47,762 nt of DNA from Salinicola lusitanus. GTDB taxonomy: Bacteria > Pseudomonadota > Gammaproteobacteria > Pseudomonadales > Halomonadaceae. Under the pieces are notes generated by a model. That model saw only the letters and a program-made list of their open reading frames with translations. It was not told where the DNA came from and searched no databases. Below, one piece after another: positions 27,564 through 37,325 of this stretch. The stretch is from positions 1 to 47,762 of the forward strand of contig NZ_PZJM01000014.1 in NCBI RefSeq assembly GCF_003206045.1, in the 5' to 3' direction. Position numbers and translations under genes: made by a program. The first letter of the stretch is position 1. Each line of letters begins with the position of its first letter.

Positions 27564-28244
27564 TCAGGCCAGCTTTCGTTCGGCGAGCAGCGTTTCGATA
27601 CGCTCCACGACTTCCGGTATATCCAGCTGCGTGGTGTCCAGCTCTACCGCATCTTCAGCGGGCTTGAGCGGGGCGACCGAGCGCTGCATATCGCGCGCGT
27701 CGCGCGCTTGGATTTCTTCCAAAAGGGTCGAGAGTCTAGCATCTTCACCTGCCTGCTGCAATTGCAGCAGACGTCGCCGCGCCCGCTCTTCGGCGGAGGC
27801 GGTGAGATAGATCTTGAGCGGTGCGTCGGGAAATACCACGGTCCCCATATCACGTCCGTCGGCGACCAGCCCCGGCGTCTTGCAGAAGTCACGCTGGCGC
27901 TGGAGCAGCGCGGCGCGGACCGGCGGCAGCGCCGCCACCTGGGAAGCCGCATTGCCGACGCTTTCACTGCGAATCGCCGTGGTCACGTCGTCGCCTTCCA
28001 GCAGGATCTGCATCGCCCCATCCTCGACGGCGAACACCACGTCGAGCGCCTGCGCCTGCACGGAGAGCGCCTCGGCATCGTCGACGGCCACGCCGTTGCG
28101 CATCGCCGCCAGTGCGGTCAGGCGATAGAGGGCGCCGGAGTCGAGCAGGTGCCAGCCCATGTGCTCGGCGATCATTCGACTGATCGTTCCCTTCCCGGCC
28201 CCGCCCGGGCCATCGATGGTCAAGACCGGCGCCAGTGTCGTCAT
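27564..28244 (-). CDS. cmk: Cytidylate kinase
   Basis: A 226-residue kinase that phosphorylates CMP and dCMP. The P-loop [11 protein letters not shown] (10-20) is followed by [10 protein letters not shown], the nucleotide-binding [11 protein letters not shown] and the lid ERARRR. Its ATG overlaps the stop of the tyrA-aroA fusion by 4 bases (ATGA), so translation is coupled. Then comes a 222-base gap to rpsA holding the rpsA leader; I see no clear terminator, so cmk-rpsA read-through is likely. Confidence 0.96.
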   Translation of the reverse strand: MTTLAPVLTIDGPGGAGKGTISRMIAEHMGWHLLDSGALYRLTALAAMRNGVAVDDAEALSVQAQALDVVFAVEDGAMQILLEGDDVTTAIRSESVGNAASQVAALPPVRAALLQRQRDFCKTPGLVADGRDMGTVVFPDAPLKIYLTASAEERARRRLLQLQQAGEDARLSTLLEEIQARDARDMQRSVAPLKPAEDAVELDTTQLDIPEVVERIETLLAERKLA

Positions 28245-30478
28245 GCCGATACCTCCGTCAGTTCAAGCCCCACCTTGTTGGCCAGCGCGACGAAACCGGG
28301 GAACGAGGTCGCCACGTTGGCGCAGTCGTCGATCGCTATCGGCCCGTCGGCCCGCAAGGCGGCGACGGTGAAGGCCATGGCGATGCGGTGGTCGCCGAGA
28401 CTGTCCACCTGTCCGCCCTGGTAACTGGGACCATCGCCGGACTTGCCGACCACGTCGATGCCGTCGTCGTAGACGGTGGTCTCGACCCCCAGGATATCGA
28501 GGCCATCGGCCATCGCCTGGATCCGGTCGGACTCCTTGACCCTGAGCTCCTCGGCGCCGCGCAGCCGGGTGGTGCCCTCGGCGTTGGCCGCGGCGACGAA
28601 CAGCGCCGGAAATTCGTCGATCGCCAGCGGCACCTGGTCGACGGGAATGTCGATCCCCTTGAGCGGCGCATAACGGATATGCAGGTCGGCCACCGGCTCG
28701 CCGCCCACCTCACGCGGATTTTCCAGGCGCAGATCGGCACCCATTGCCTTGAGAATGTTGATCACCCCGATCCGGGTCGGATTGACCCCGACATGCTCGA
28801 GCACCAGATCGGAGCCCGGCGTGATCGCTGCCGCCACCAGGAAGAAGGTGGCAGAAGAGATATCGGACGGCACGTCGATGGGTGCGCTGGTCAGTTCGCC
28901 GCCGCCCTGCAGCGTCGCCAGGTCGCCATCGCGATCGACCTTGTAGCCGAAGCCGTTGAGCATGCGTTCGGTATGGTCCCGGGTGGGGGCCGGCTCGCGG
29001 ACCCGGGTCTCGCCCTCGGCGTAGAGCCCCGCCAGCAGCAGGCAGGACTTGACCTGGGCGCTGGCCATCGGCATGTCGTAATGGATGCCCTTCAGCGGCT
29101 GGCCACCGTGGATCCTGAGCGGCGGACGCCCCCCCTCGGCGGTATCGATCCTTGCTCCCATCAGCCGCAGCGGATCGGCCACCCGGGCCATGGGACGCTT
29201 GGTCAGCGAGGCATCGCCGGTCAGTTCGGTATCGAAGGCCTGCCCCGCCAACAGGCCGGCGAACAGCCGCATGGCAGTGCCGGAGTTCCCCACGTAGATC
29301 GGACCGGCCGGCTTTTTCAGCCCGTGCAGGCCCACGCCATGGATCGTCACCCGGCCCTGATGCGGCCCTTCGATGGCGACGCCCATGTCGCGAAACGCCT
29401 GCAGCGTCGCCAGGCTGTCCTCGCCTTCGAGAAAGCCCTTGACCTCGGTAACACCGTTGGCCAGGGCACCGAGCATGATCGAGCGGTGGGAGATGGACTT
29501 GTCGCCGGGAACGCGAATCCGGCCCTTGACCGAACCGCCGGGCGATACCCGATACTGAACCTGTCGTGCTTCCATGGTCTGATAACTCGTCTGATTCAAC
29601 AGCGTTTCAAAATAGTGCCTGGCATGACTGGCGCGATCGAACGTGCCCAGCATGGCGTCGCTGTCGCCCTGCTCGACGGCCGCGCGCAATCGACCCAGGC
29701 CGGTCTCGAAATCATCCAGCGCATCCAGCAGCGCATCGCGGTTGGCGGTGAAGATATCGCGCCACATCACCGGATCGCTACCGGCGATGCGGGTGAAATC
29801 TCGAAACCCGCCGGCGGCGTAGCGGAAGATCTCCAGCCGTTCGTCCTGGCGGGCCAGCGTGTCGACCAGCGAGAACGCCAGCAGATGCGGCAGATGGCTG
29901 GTTCGCGCCAGCACCTGATCGTGCCGGTCAACCGGCATCTCGAGCACTTCCGCGCCACAGCGCTGCCACAATCCCCGCACCACGGCGACGGCCGTCGGCG
30001 TGGTGTCAGCCTCCGGCGTCAGGATGACCTTGTGATGACGATAGAGCGCCGGATTGGCCGCAGCCACGCCGCTCTTTTCGGAACCGGCGATGGGGTGGCC
30101 CGGGACGAAATTGGCCGGCAGCCGGCCGAAAGCTTCCCGCGCCGCCTCGCAGACGCGGCGCTTGGTACTCCCGACATCGGTCAGCACGCGCTCGCCGAGG
30201 ACCGGCGCCAGCTGCTCGAAGACATGGCGCATGGCCAGCACCGGCACTGCCACCACGACGAGGCCGCTCTGGGCGACCAGCGCGGCGAGATCGCGCCCCC
30301 CGTCGTCGATCACCCCCATCTCGAGGCCGACGGCGATCTCCTCGACGTTGGGATCGCAGGCCAGGATCCGCCCGCCATAGCCGCTGGACTTGAGCGCCGC
30401 GGCCAGCGAGCCGCCGATCATCCCCAGTCCTACGATCAGTACCGTGGGATCCGCTGACGCTGTCTCGCTCTCCCCCAT
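28241..30478 (-). CDS. tyrA-aroA: Bifunctional prephenate dehydrogenase / 3-phosphoshikimate 1-carboxyvinyltransferase (TyrA-AroA fusion)
   Basis: A 745-residue natural fusion. Residues 1 to about 300 are prephenate dehydrogenase (tyrosine branch): NAD-binding G17-L18-G19-M20-I21-G22, and the [11 protein letters not shown] substrate motif. From about residue 302 a complete EPSP synthase follows (shikimate pathway, chorismate precursor): [26 protein letters not shown], and ending in the DDHRxAM-like GDHRIAMAF site. The 444-residue AroA part is full length, beginning at an in-frame methionine that could also act as an internal start. This fusion is known from Pseudomonas and halomonads. It is one base from pheA upstream and overlaps cmk downstream, so aromatic synthesis genes are one operon. 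Confidence 0.96.
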   Translation of the reverse strand: MGESETASADPTVLIVGLGMIGGSLAAALKSSGYGGRILACDPNVEEIAVGLEMGVIDDGGRDLAALVAQSGLVVVAVPVLAMRHVFEQLAPVLGERVLTDVGSTKRRVCEAAREAFGRLPANFVPGHPIAGSEKSGVAAANPALYRHHKVILTPEADTTPTAVAVVRGLWQRCGAEVLEMPVDRHDQVLARTSHLPHLLAFSLVDTLARQDERLEIFRYAAGGFRDFTRIAGSDPVMWRDIFTANRDALLDALDDFETGLGRLRAAVEQGDSDAMLGTFDRASHARHYFETLLNQTSYQTMEARQVQYRVSPGGSVKGRIRVPGDKSISHRSIMLGALANGVTEVKGFLEGEDSLATLQAFRDMGVAIEGPHQGRVTIHGVGLHGLKKPAGPIYVGNSGTAMRLFAGLLAGQAFDTELTGDASLTKRPMARVADPLRLMGARIDTAEGGRPPLRIHGGQPLKGIHYDMPMASAQVKSCLLLAGLYAEGETRVREPAPTRDHTERMLNGFGYKVDRDGDLATLQGGGELTSAPIDVPSDISSATFFLVAAAITPGSDLVLEHVGVNPTRIGVINILKAMGADLRLENPREVGGEPVADLHIRYAPLKGIDIPVDQVPLAIDEFPALFVAAANAEGTTRLRGAEELRVKESDRIQAMADGLDILGVETTVYDDGIDVVGKSGDGPSYQGGQVDSLGDHRIAMAFTVAALRADGPIAIDDCANVATSFPGFVALANKVGLELTEVSA

Positions 30479-30479
30479 C

Positions 30480-31580
30480 CTAAAGCACGCCCACCGGGTA
30501 GGAACCCAGCACCTTCATATCCTGCGCGCCGCTGCGCACCTCTTCGAGCACACTCGCGATCTCGGGTTGGTCGACATGCCCCTTGAAGTCGATGAAGAAC
30601 ACGTAGTTCCACGCGCCAGTGCGCGACGGGCGCGTCTCGAGGCGGGTCATGTCGACATGGTGGCGGTGAAACGGCTCGAGCAGCGCATGCAACGCGCCGG
30701 GCTCGTTGCGCATGGCGACCACCACCGAGGTCTTGTCGGTGCCCGACGGCGGCACCGACTCGTTGCCGATGATCAGGAATCGCGTGGAGTTGTCGGGGCG
30801 GTCCTCGATCTTCTCCGCGACATGGTCGAGCCCGTAGAGCTGCGCCGCCATGTCGCCGGCGATCGCCGCGCTGTGCCACTCGGTCTTGACCAGGCGCGCC
30901 GCCTCGGCGTTGGAGGATACCGCAACGCGCTCGGCGTGGGGGTAGTGGGCATCCAGCCACTTGCGACACTGGGCAAAGGACTGGGGATGGGAGTAGATCC
31001 GGGATATCTTGTCCTGCCGGGTGATGCTCGACATCAGCAGATGGTGGTGGATCCGCAGCACCACCTCCCCGCTGATGTGCAGGCCGGAGTCCATGAACGA
31101 ATCCAGGGTGTTGTTGACCACACCCTCGGTGGAGTTCTCCACCGGCACCACGCCGTAGTTGACCGCGCCCGCCTCGACTTCACGGAACACTTCGTCGATG
31201 GCCGCCATCGGCAAGCTGATGGCGCTGTGGCCGAAGTGCTTGAGCGCCGCCTGCTGGGTGAAGGTGCCTTCCGGCCCCAGATAGGCGACCTTGATCGGCT
31301 TTTCCAGCGCCAGACAGGCGGACATGATCTCGCGAAAGAGCCTGGCCATCTCCTCGCGGTGAAGCGGCCCGGGATTCTCCTCCATCACCCGGCGCAGCAC
31401 CTGCGCCTCGCGCTCCGGGCGATAGAAGACGGCATTGGGATCGTCAGCGGTCTTGACGTGAGCCACCTGGGCGGCGCACTCGGCACGCTCGCTGATCAGG
31501 CGCATCAATTCGCTGTCGATGGTGTCGATGCGCTGCCGGAGTGCAGCCAGGTCCAGCGGCGAATTCGAAGAGTCACTCAT
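30480..31580 (-). CDS. pheA: Bifunctional chorismate mutase / prephenate dehydratase (P-protein)
   Basis: A 366-residue enzyme of phenylalanine synthesis. An AroQ-type chorismate mutase domain (about 1-90; LAALRQRIDTIDSELMRLI, with the active-site RPEREAQVLRRV) is followed by prephenate dehydratase (about 95-270; YLGPEGTFTQQAA, VPVENSTEG and the NxTRFLII motif) and a C-terminal ACT domain (about 285-360; ETRPSRTGAWNYVFFID) for phenylalanine feedback. The ESRP effector motif appears as ETRP. It lies between serC (51-base gap) and tyrA-aroA (1-base gap). Confidence 0.96.
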   Translation of the reverse strand: MSDSSNSPLDLAALRQRIDTIDSELMRLISERAECAAQVAHVKTADDPNAVFYRPEREAQVLRRVMEENPGPLHREEMARLFREIMSACLALEKPIKVAYLGPEGTFTQQAALKHFGHSAISLPMAAIDEVFREVEAGAVNYGVVPVENSTEGVVNNTLDSFMDSGLHISGEVVLRIHHHLLMSSITRQDKISRIYSHPQSFAQCRKWLDAHYPHAERVAVSSNAEAARLVKTEWHSAAIAGDMAAQLYGLDHVAEKIEDRPDNSTRFLIIGNESVPPSGTDKTSVVVAMRNEPGALHALLEPFHRHHVDMTRLETRPSRTGAWNYVFFIDFKGHVDQPEIASVLEEVRSGAQDMKVLGSYPVGVL

Positions 31581-31631
31581 GACCGTATCCTGATGACTGT
31601 AGGGTGATGTCGTTGGGTGAAGCTCCGCTCA

Positions 31632-32714
31632 TCAACCACGGCGGCGCTCGAAATCCCGCATGAAAGTGATCAGCGCCCGAACGTCGGCCTCGCTGACGGC
31701 GTTATAGAGGCTGGCCCGCATACCGCCGACGCTGCGATGCCCCTTGAGATTCAGCAGCCCTTCCGACTCCGCCTCCTCGAGGAACGCCGAATTCAGCGAT
31801 TCGTCGGCCAGGGTGAATGGCACGTTCATGATCGAGCGGTTGGTCGGATCGATGGGGTTGGCGTAGAAATCGCTGGCGTCGATCGCCGCGTAGAGCGACT
31901 CGCACTTGCGCCGGTTGATCGCCTCCATCTCGGCCAGACCGCCAACGTCCTGCTTGAGCCACTGAAACACCAGGCCAGCCAGATACCAGGCATAGGTCGG
32001 TGGCGTGTTGATCATGGAGTCGTTGTCGGCATACACCTTCCAGCCCAGCAGCGAAGGCGTCTGCGGCAAGGCGCGCTCGAGCAGATCGTCACGAACGATG
32101 ACGACGGTGATCCCGGCGGGTCCGATGTTCTTCTGGGCCCCGGCGTAGATGACCCCATACCGGCTCACGTCGAGCGGCGCGGAGAGGATCGACGAAGACA
32201 TGTCGCAGACCAGCGGCACGCCCACCTCAGGCACGTAGTCGTAGGCCAGGCCACCGATGGTCTCGTTGTGGCAGTAATGCAGGTAGGCGGCATCGGCCGA
32301 CAGCGCGATCTCGTCCGGGCGCGGCACATGGACGTAGCCATTACCCTGCGTCGAGCCCGCGATGTGTGCGCTGGCGAGATGATTCGCCTCCTTGATCGCC
32401 TTGGCGGACCAGATCCCGGTATCCAGGTAGTTCGGGGTGCCGCCCGGCCCCAGCAGGTTGAGCGGTACGCAGGCGAACTGCAGGGTGGCGCCACCCTGCA
32501 TGAACAGCACGCGGTAGTTGTCGGGAATCGCCAGCAGATCGCGCAGATCCCGCTCGGCCTGGGCCGCGATCGCCTCGAACGTCGGGCTGCGGTGGCTCAT
32601 CTCCATCACCGAGAGACCCTGCCCTCGGTAGTCGAGCATCTCCTCGCGAGCGCGCTCCAAAACGGCGGTCGGCATCGCCGCCGGACCCGCACAGAAATTA
32701 TGCAGACGTCTCAT
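31632..32714 (-). CDS. serC: Phosphoserine aminotransferase
   Basis: A 360-residue PLP enzyme that makes 3-phosphoserine for serine synthesis and also serves pyridoxine synthesis. It begins RRLHNFCAGPAAMP, has the substrate motif SHRSPTFE, the PLP-lysine region YGVIYAGAQKNIGPAG (K in AQKN) and the C-terminal HRSVGGMRASLYNA. I chose the ATG at 32714 because AGGAA lies 8 bases upstream and the family starts there; an alternative start 12 codons earlier has no support. Expressed from the gyrA side with pheA and tyrA-aroA. Confidence 0.96.
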   Translation of the reverse strand: MRRLHNFCAGPAAMPTAVLERAREEMLDYRGQGLSVMEMSHRSPTFEAIAAQAERDLRDLLAIPDNYRVLFMQGGATLQFACVPLNLLGPGGTPNYLDTGIWSAKAIKEANHLASAHIAGSTQGNGYVHVPRPDEIALSADAAYLHYCHNETIGGLAYDYVPEVGVPLVCDMSSSILSAPLDVSRYGVIYAGAQKNIGPAGITVVIVRDDLLERALPQTPSLLGWKVYADNDSMINTPPTYAWYLAGLVFQWLKQDVGGLAEMEAINRRKCESLYAAIDASDFYANPIDPTNRSIMNVPFTLADESLNSAFLEEAESEGLLNLKGHRSVGGMRASLYNAVSEADVRALITFMRDFERRRG

Positions 32715-32809
32715 TGCCTGGGTTCCTGGATCTGAATCATTGCCAACCACGGTGACTGCCCTGAACGGCCATCATCGACGAACGACCACCGCGGAGAACG
32801 TTGCTGTCG

Positions 32810-32838
32810 ACCGCGCCGGCCCGGTAGGCCGGCGCGGT
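32810..32838 (-). terminator. Strong hairpin after gyrA
   Basis: Perfect 12-base GC-rich stem ACCGCGCCGGCC / GGCCGGCGCGGT with a 5-base loop, 7-35 bases after the gyrA stop. There is no T tract in the gyrA direction, so it may only attenuate or protect the mRNA 3' end, leaving serC partly dependent on read-through. Confidence 0.6.
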
Positions 32839-32844
32839 CCTTGC

Positions 32845-35607
32845 TCACTCGTCTTCCGACCTGGCGTCGCCCGCTTCGTCGCCGGGAGCGTCATCGGCCT
32901 TGCCGTCAACATTCGACTCGGCGTCGGAATCGATGTTGCCGTTCTCGTCGCCGCCCGCTTCAGCCAGCTCGTCCTCGGTCAGTTCGTCCTCTTGGGGCTC
33001 GTCGACACGCACCGTCTTGACCAGGCGCTCGTCGTCACCCGTGCGGATCAGCGTCACGCCCTGGGTGTTGCGCGAACTGATCGAGACTTCGGCGACCCGG
33101 GTACGGACCAGCGTGCCGCGATCGGTGATCAGCATCATCTCGTCGCTCGAGCGCACCTGCATCGCCGCCACCAGCGAGCCGTTGCGCGCCGTGGTCTGCA
33201 TCGCGATCACGCCCTGGCCGCCGCGCCCACGAATCGGGAACTCCTCGAGCCGGGTGCGCTTGCCGTAGCCGTTCTCCGATGCGGTCAGAATGTAGATCTG
33301 CTCGTCGTTGCCATTGCTGCCGTCGTTCTCGGCATCGGCCTGATTGTCGGCTTCGGCATCCGCGTTGGCATCGATGGTCTGGCTCTGCGGGATGATCAGG
33401 CTGATCACCTCGGCGCCATCGAGCAGGCGCATGCCGCGAACGCCGCGCGCGGTACGCCCCATGGCGCGGACATTGCCCTCCTCGAAGCGGATCGCCTTGC
33501 CGTTGGACGACAGCAGCATGACGTGATCCGAACCGGAGGTGATAGCGGCGCCGACGAGGCGATCGCCCTCGTCGATATCGATGGCGATCAGCCCCACGCT
33601 GCGCGGCCGCGAGAACTGATCCAGCGAGGTTCGCTTGACCGTGCCACTGGCGGTGGCAAAGAAGATGTAGCTGTCGGGGTTGTAGTCACGCACCGGCAGA
33701 ATGGCGTTGATCGACTCGCCGGCATCCAGCGGCAGCAGGTTGACCAGCGGCTTGCCTCGCGAGCCGCGGCTGGCGTTGGGCATTTCGTAGGTCTTGAGCC
33801 AGTAGACCTTGCCGCGGTTGGAGAACAGCAGCATGGTGTCGTGGGTCGAGGCGACCACCAGATGCTCGATGACGTCCTCGTCCTTCATGCTGGTCGCCGA
33901 CTTGCCGCGCCCGCCCCGCTTCTGCGCCTGGTAGTCGGTGATCGGCTGGGTCTTGGCGTAGCCGCCACGGGAGAGCGTGACCACCATGTCCTCCTCGGCG
34001 ATCAGATCCTCCATGGAGAGGTCGAGACGACTGGTGTGAATCTCCGTCTTGCGCTCGTTGCCGTACTGGTCGCGGATCGCTTCCAGCTCTTCGCGGATGA
34101 CCTCGAGCAGGCGATCCGGCGAGGCCAGAATATGGTTGAGCTCGGCGATCCTCTCGAGAATGCTCAGGTATTCGTCGAGCAGCTTCTCGGTCTCGAGCCC
34201 GGTCAGACGATGCAGACGCAGCTCGAGGATCGCCTGGGCCTGGGCCGGAGACAGCCGGTATCTGGCGCTGTCGTCGGACAGCCCGTAGCCCTCTTCGAGA
34301 TCCTCGGGCTTGCACGAGGTCGCCCCGGCACGCTCGAGCATGCCGGTGACCTGGCCCGGCTGCCAGTCGCGAGCGAGCAGCTTGTCTTTGGCTTCGGCGG
34401 CATTGGGCGAGGCCTTGATCAGCTCGATCACCTCGTCGATGTTGGAGATCGCGACCGTCAGGCCTTCGAGCAGATGGCCACGCTCGCGGGCCTTGCGGAG
34501 TTCGTACAGCGTGCGACGGGTAACGACCTCGCGCCGGTGACGGACGAAAGCCTCGAGCAGTTGCTTGAGGTTGAGCGTCTTGGGCTGACCGTCATCCAGC
34601 GCAACGATGTTGATCCCGAAAACGTTCTCGAGCTGGGTGTGCGCGAACAGGTTGTTGACGACGACATCGCCCGATTCGCCACGCTTGATCTCGATGACCA
34701 CGCGCAACCCTTCCTTGTCGGACTCGTCACGCAGTTCGGCGATGCCCTCGACCCGCTTCTCCTTGACCAGCTCGGCGATCTTCTCGATCAGGCGCGCCTT
34801 GTTGACCTGGTAAGGCAGCTCGGTGATGACGATATGGTCGCGACCGCTCTTCTTGTCGAACTCGACGGTATGCTTGGCCCGCACGTAGATGCGGCCACGG
34901 CCGGTGCGATACGCCTCGAGAATGCCGGCACGGCCGTTGATGATGCCGGCGGTGGGGAAATCGGGGCCGGGGATGTACTCCATCAGGTCGTCGACCGTCA
35001 GGGTGTAGTCGTCGATCAGGGCCAGACAGCCGTTGATCACTTCCACCATGTTGTGCGGCGGGATGTTCGTCGCCATGCCGACCGCGATACCCGATGCACC
35101 GTTGATCAGCAGGTTCGGCACCTTGGTCGGCAGCACTTCGGGGATCCGTTCGGTGCCGTCGTAGTTGTCGACCCAGTCAACGGTGTCCTTCTCGAGATCC
35201 GCCAGCAGCTCGTGGGAGAGGCGCGACATGCGCACTTCGGTGTAACGCATCGCCGCAGCGTTGTCGCCATCGATGGAGCCGAAGTTGCCCTGGCCGTCGA
35301 CCAGCACGTGGCGCATCGAGAAATGCTGCGCCATTCGCACGATAGTGTCGTAGACCGCACTGTCGCCGTGGGGGTGATATTTACCGATCACGTCGCCGAC
35401 CACACGCGCCGACTTCTTGTATGGCTTGTTCCAGTCATTGCCGAGTTCGTGCATCGCGTAGAGCACGCGACGGTGGACCGGCTTCAAGCCATCGCGGACG
35501 TCGGGAAGCGCGCGCCCGATAATGACGCTCATCGCATAGTCCAGGTAGGACTGCTTGAGCTCATCCTCGATGTTGACTGGCAGAATTTCTCTGGCGATAT
35601 CACCCAT
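32845..35607 (-). CDS. gyrA: DNA gyrase subunit A
   Basis: A 920-residue topoisomerase subunit that cuts and rejoins DNA to introduce negative supercoils. The active-site tyrosine is Y122 in [10 protein letters not shown]. The quinolone-determining region has S83 and D87 ([10 protein letters not shown]), the susceptible-type residues of E. coli. The GyrA box appears as QKRGGRG in the C-terminal pinwheel domain. Two features are unusual: an acidic, N/D/E/A-rich insert at about 741-768 within the C-terminal domain, and a long acidic tail over the last 50 residues. Both fit a halophile. Two hairpins lie in the leader between the likely promoter and the start codon. Confidence 0.97.
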   Translation of the reverse strand: MGDIAREILPVNIEDELKQSYLDYAMSVIIGRALPDVRDGLKPVHRRVLYAMHELGNDWNKPYKKSARVVGDVIGKYHPHGDSAVYDTIVRMAQHFSMRHVLVDGQGNFGSIDGDNAAAMRYTEVRMSRLSHELLADLEKDTVDWVDNYDGTERIPEVLPTKVPNLLINGASGIAVGMATNIPPHNMVEVINGCLALIDDYTLTVDDLMEYIPGPDFPTAGIINGRAGILEAYRTGRGRIYVRAKHTVEFDKKSGRDHIVITELPYQVNKARLIEKIAELVKEKRVEGIAELRDESDKEGLRVVIEIKRGESGDVVVNNLFAHTQLENVFGINIVALDDGQPKTLNLKQLLEAFVRHRREVVTRRTLYELRKARERGHLLEGLTVAISNIDEVIELIKASPNAAEAKDKLLARDWQPGQVTGMLERAGATSCKPEDLEEGYGLSDDSARYRLSPAQAQAILELRLHRLTGLETEKLLDEYLSILERIAELNHILASPDRLLEVIREELEAIRDQYGNERKTEIHTSRLDLSMEDLIAEEDMVVTLSRGGYAKTQPITDYQAQKRGGRGKSATSMKDEDVIEHLVVASTHDTMLLFSNRGKVYWLKTYEMPNASRGSRGKPLVNLLPLDAGESINAILPVRDYNPDSYIFFATASGTVKRTSLDQFSRPRSVGLIAIDIDEGDRLVGAAITSGSDHVMLLSSNGKAIRFEEGNVRAMGRTARGVRGMRLLDGAEVISLIIPQSQTIDANADAEADNQADAENDGSNGNDEQIYILTASENGYGKRTRLEEFPIRGRGGQGVIAMQTTARNGSLVAAMQVRSSDEMMLITDRGTLVRTRVAEVSISSRNTQGVTLIRTGDDERLVKTVRVDEPQEDELTEDELAEAGGDENGNIDSDAESNVDGKADDAPGDEAGDARSEDE

Positions 35608-35629
35608 GGGTCGTCAAATCCTTTGCACC

Positions 35630-35660
35630 GCTGCCACGACCGGCGTCCGGCCGTGGCAGC
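35630..35660 (-). promoter_or_regulatory. gyrA leader hairpin 2
   Basis: GCTGCCACG / CGTGGCAGC (9-base perfect arms), one mismatch, then CCGG / CCGG and a 3-base loop. It ends 23 bases before the gyrA ATG. Confidence 0.6.
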
Positions 35661-35680
35661 GTTAATAAAGCCCCGGCAAG

Positions 35681-35701
35681 GCGGCCAAGTCACTTGGCCG
35701 C
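35681..35701 (-). promoter_or_regulatory. gyrA leader hairpin 1
   Basis: Perfect 9-base stem GCGGCCAAG / CTTGGCCGC with a 3-base loop, just downstream of a TATGAT -10 box. It could be the 5' end structure of the gyrA mRNA or a terminator for the upstream thioesterase gene; no T tract follows it. Confidence 0.55.
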
Positions 35702-35712
35702 ACAATCACGGG

Positions 35713-35718
35713 ATCATA
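35713..35718 (-). promoter_or_regulatory. Candidate gyrA -10 box
   Basis: TATGAT on the minus strand, 106 bases before the gyrA start and downstream of the thioesterase stop. The -35 region is weak, which is common for supercoiling-sensitive gyrA promoters. Confidence 0.4.
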
Positions 35719-35768
35719 CCATTTCAGGGGCTTTAAAGGCAGGCGTTGACGTGCTTTGACCGGCTTTT

Positions 35769-36200
35769 CTACTTCCCTTCGGGTACATCCACCACCAACG
35801 GTCCCAATCGCTCTGCCCACGCTCCCTCCATCGGGACCACCTGGCCACTCTGCTGGTCGAGCAGCACGAATGTCAGCGTGGCAGCCGCTACCAGCTCACC
35901 GCTGCCGAGGTGCGTTATCCGATGCCCGACGACACCGCTGCGCCCACCGATGCGAGTCAGGCAGGTCTCGACCTTGAGGTCGTCGTTCATGACGGCGGCG
36001 CGCCGGTAGTCGATATTGAGATTGACCGCGACCAGCGCCACACCCCGGGCCAACCCGTCGGCGAATTCGGGATGGGCATCGACGTAAGCCCAGCGCCCCT
36101 CCTCGAGAAACTCGAGATAGCGGGCATGATTGACGTGACCGTAGCCGTCGAGATGAAAGCCCCGGACGCGAACCTCGGTTACCGTGATACGTGAATCCAT
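35769..36200 (-). CDS. Acyl-CoA thioesterase, YbgC/4-hydroxybenzoyl-CoA thioesterase type
   Basis: A 143-residue hotdog-fold protein. The N-terminal GYGHVNHARYLEFLEEGR carries the family's catalytic region (here HVNHARY, with N where the 4HBT subclass has D), followed by VAVNLNIDYRRAA. The start at 36200 has GGAGG 6 bases upstream; the open frame extends further upstream without support. Substrate unknown: short- or medium-chain acyl-CoA is likely. It is first in the leftward array before gyrA. Confidence 0.87.
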   Translation of the reverse strand: MDSRITVTEVRVRGFHLDGYGHVNHARYLEFLEEGRWAYVDAHPEFADGLARGVALVAVNLNIDYRRAAVMNDDLKVETCLTRIGGRSGVVGHRITHLGSGELVAAATLTFVLLDQQSGQVVPMEGAWAERLGPLVVDVPEGK

Positions 36201-36301
36201 GCAAACCTCCGTGATGACGGTTGTAGACGCCGCGGCGGCAAGGCGACGCCTACGTCCGTTCAGTTGCCGATCGTCTGTCGCTCGCAGCCCAAAACATACG
36301 C

Positions 36302-36389
36302 CCGTTTGAAACAGTCGCGCAAACATCAACGATCGACCTCGGTGGTAACACCTGGGTCGTTTCGACATAATATGCCTCCTTTCAAACGG
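36302..36389. repeat. Separated inverted repeat around the rdgC promoter region
   Basis: CCGTTTGAAA (36302-36311) and TTTCAAACGG (36380-36389) are perfect 10-base complements 68 bases apart. The right arm touches the rdgC ribosome site (CGGAG). Paired operators are possible. Confidence 0.4.
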
Positions 36390-36398
36390 AGCGGGCGC

Positions 36399-37325
36399 AT
36401 GTGGTTCAAGCACTGTCATCTGTATCGCTGCCATGACGTCGAGGTTCTCCCCCTGGAGGATCTGGAAACCGCACTGGCAGAATTCGCGTTTCGCCCCGTC
36501 TCCCCGCGCGAGGCGCGCCGGGTTGGCTGGAGTGCACCGGCGGGCCGTCGCAGCGATCAGCGCGCCCATGAGGTTCAGGGACATCGACTGCTGTCGATGC
36601 TGCGCCAGGAGCGCCTGCTGCCGGCGGCCGTGGTCAATGATGAGGTCAACGAACGCAGTGAGGCGCGCGAGCAGGCCGAAGGCCAGCCGCTATCGCGTCG
36701 TGAGCGACAGTTGCTCAAGGAACAGGTGATGGAGGAGCTGCTGCCTCAGGCATTCACCCGCACCCAGCGCGTCGAATTGTGGTGGGACACCCGCAAGCGC
36801 CTGATCGGCATCAACGCTTCCAGCCGCAAGCGCGCAGAAGAGGTGCTGGACCTGCTGCGCCAGACGCTCGGCTCGTTGAAGGTGACGCCATTGGCCACTA
36901 AGACGCCGCCCTCTCGCGGCATGACCCAGTGGTTGAGCGATCCCGCCAGCCGCCCCGCCAGCCTGATGCTCGGCGACCAGGTGGAGCTGCGCGCGGCCGA
37001 AGACGAAGGCGTCCTGCGTGCGCGCCAGGTCGACCTCGACAGCGAGGAGATCCAGTCGCTGCTGGAGAACGGACGACAGGCCAGCCAGCTCAGCCTCGGC
37101 AGCGAGGGTCAGCTTCGTGCCATGTTGCACGACGACCTGGCGCTCAAGTCTCTCAAGTTCGACGATGCCCTGCTGGACGAAGCCAGCCAGAGTGACGACG
37201 GCGACGACCCGATCGTCTCCCTGGAAACCGACTTCGCGCTGATGTCGCAGACGCTGGCGACTTTCGTCGACCAACTGATCGAATGGCTGGGCGGCGAAGC
37301 CGATCCGGCAGCACCGACGCCATGA
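36399..37325 (+). CDS. rdgC: Recombination-associated protein RdgC
   Basis: A 308-residue protein that forms DNA-encircling ring dimers and restrains RecA. It begins MWFKHCHLYRCHDVE, close to the family MWFKNLxxYR start; mid-protein ELWWDTRKRLIGINASSRKRAEEVLDLLR and C-terminal LKSLKFDD are typical. Length matches E. coli RdgC (303). The ATG at 36399 has GGAG 7 bases upstream; the open frame begins earlier but without family similarity. The stop overlaps the start of the next gene (ATGA). Confidence 0.92.
   Translation: MWFKHCHLYRCHDVEVLPLEDLETALAEFAFRPVSPREARRVGWSAPAGRRSDQRAHEVQGHRLLSMLRQERLLPAAVVNDEVNERSEAREQAEGQPLSRRERQLLKEQVMEELLPQAFTRTQRVELWWDTRKRLIGINASSRKRAEEVLDLLRQTLGSLKVTPLATKTPPSRGMTQWLSDPASRPASLMLGDQVELRAAEDEGVLRARQVDLDSEEIQSLLENGRQASQLSLGSEGQLRAMLHDDLALKSLKFDDALLDEASQSDDGDDPIVSLETDFALMSQTLATFVDQLIEWLGGEADPAAPTP

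Noticed and set aside
28235..30457. A 740-codon open frame antisense to the tyrA-aroA fusion.
   Set aside because: Shadow of a certain gene; composition typical of the complement of high-GC coding sequence.
32740..35736. A 998-codon open frame on the plus strand, antisense to gyrA.
   Set aside because: It mirrors gyrA codon bias in a GC-rich genome, lacks a ribosome site and shows no protein family features. gyrA is certain.
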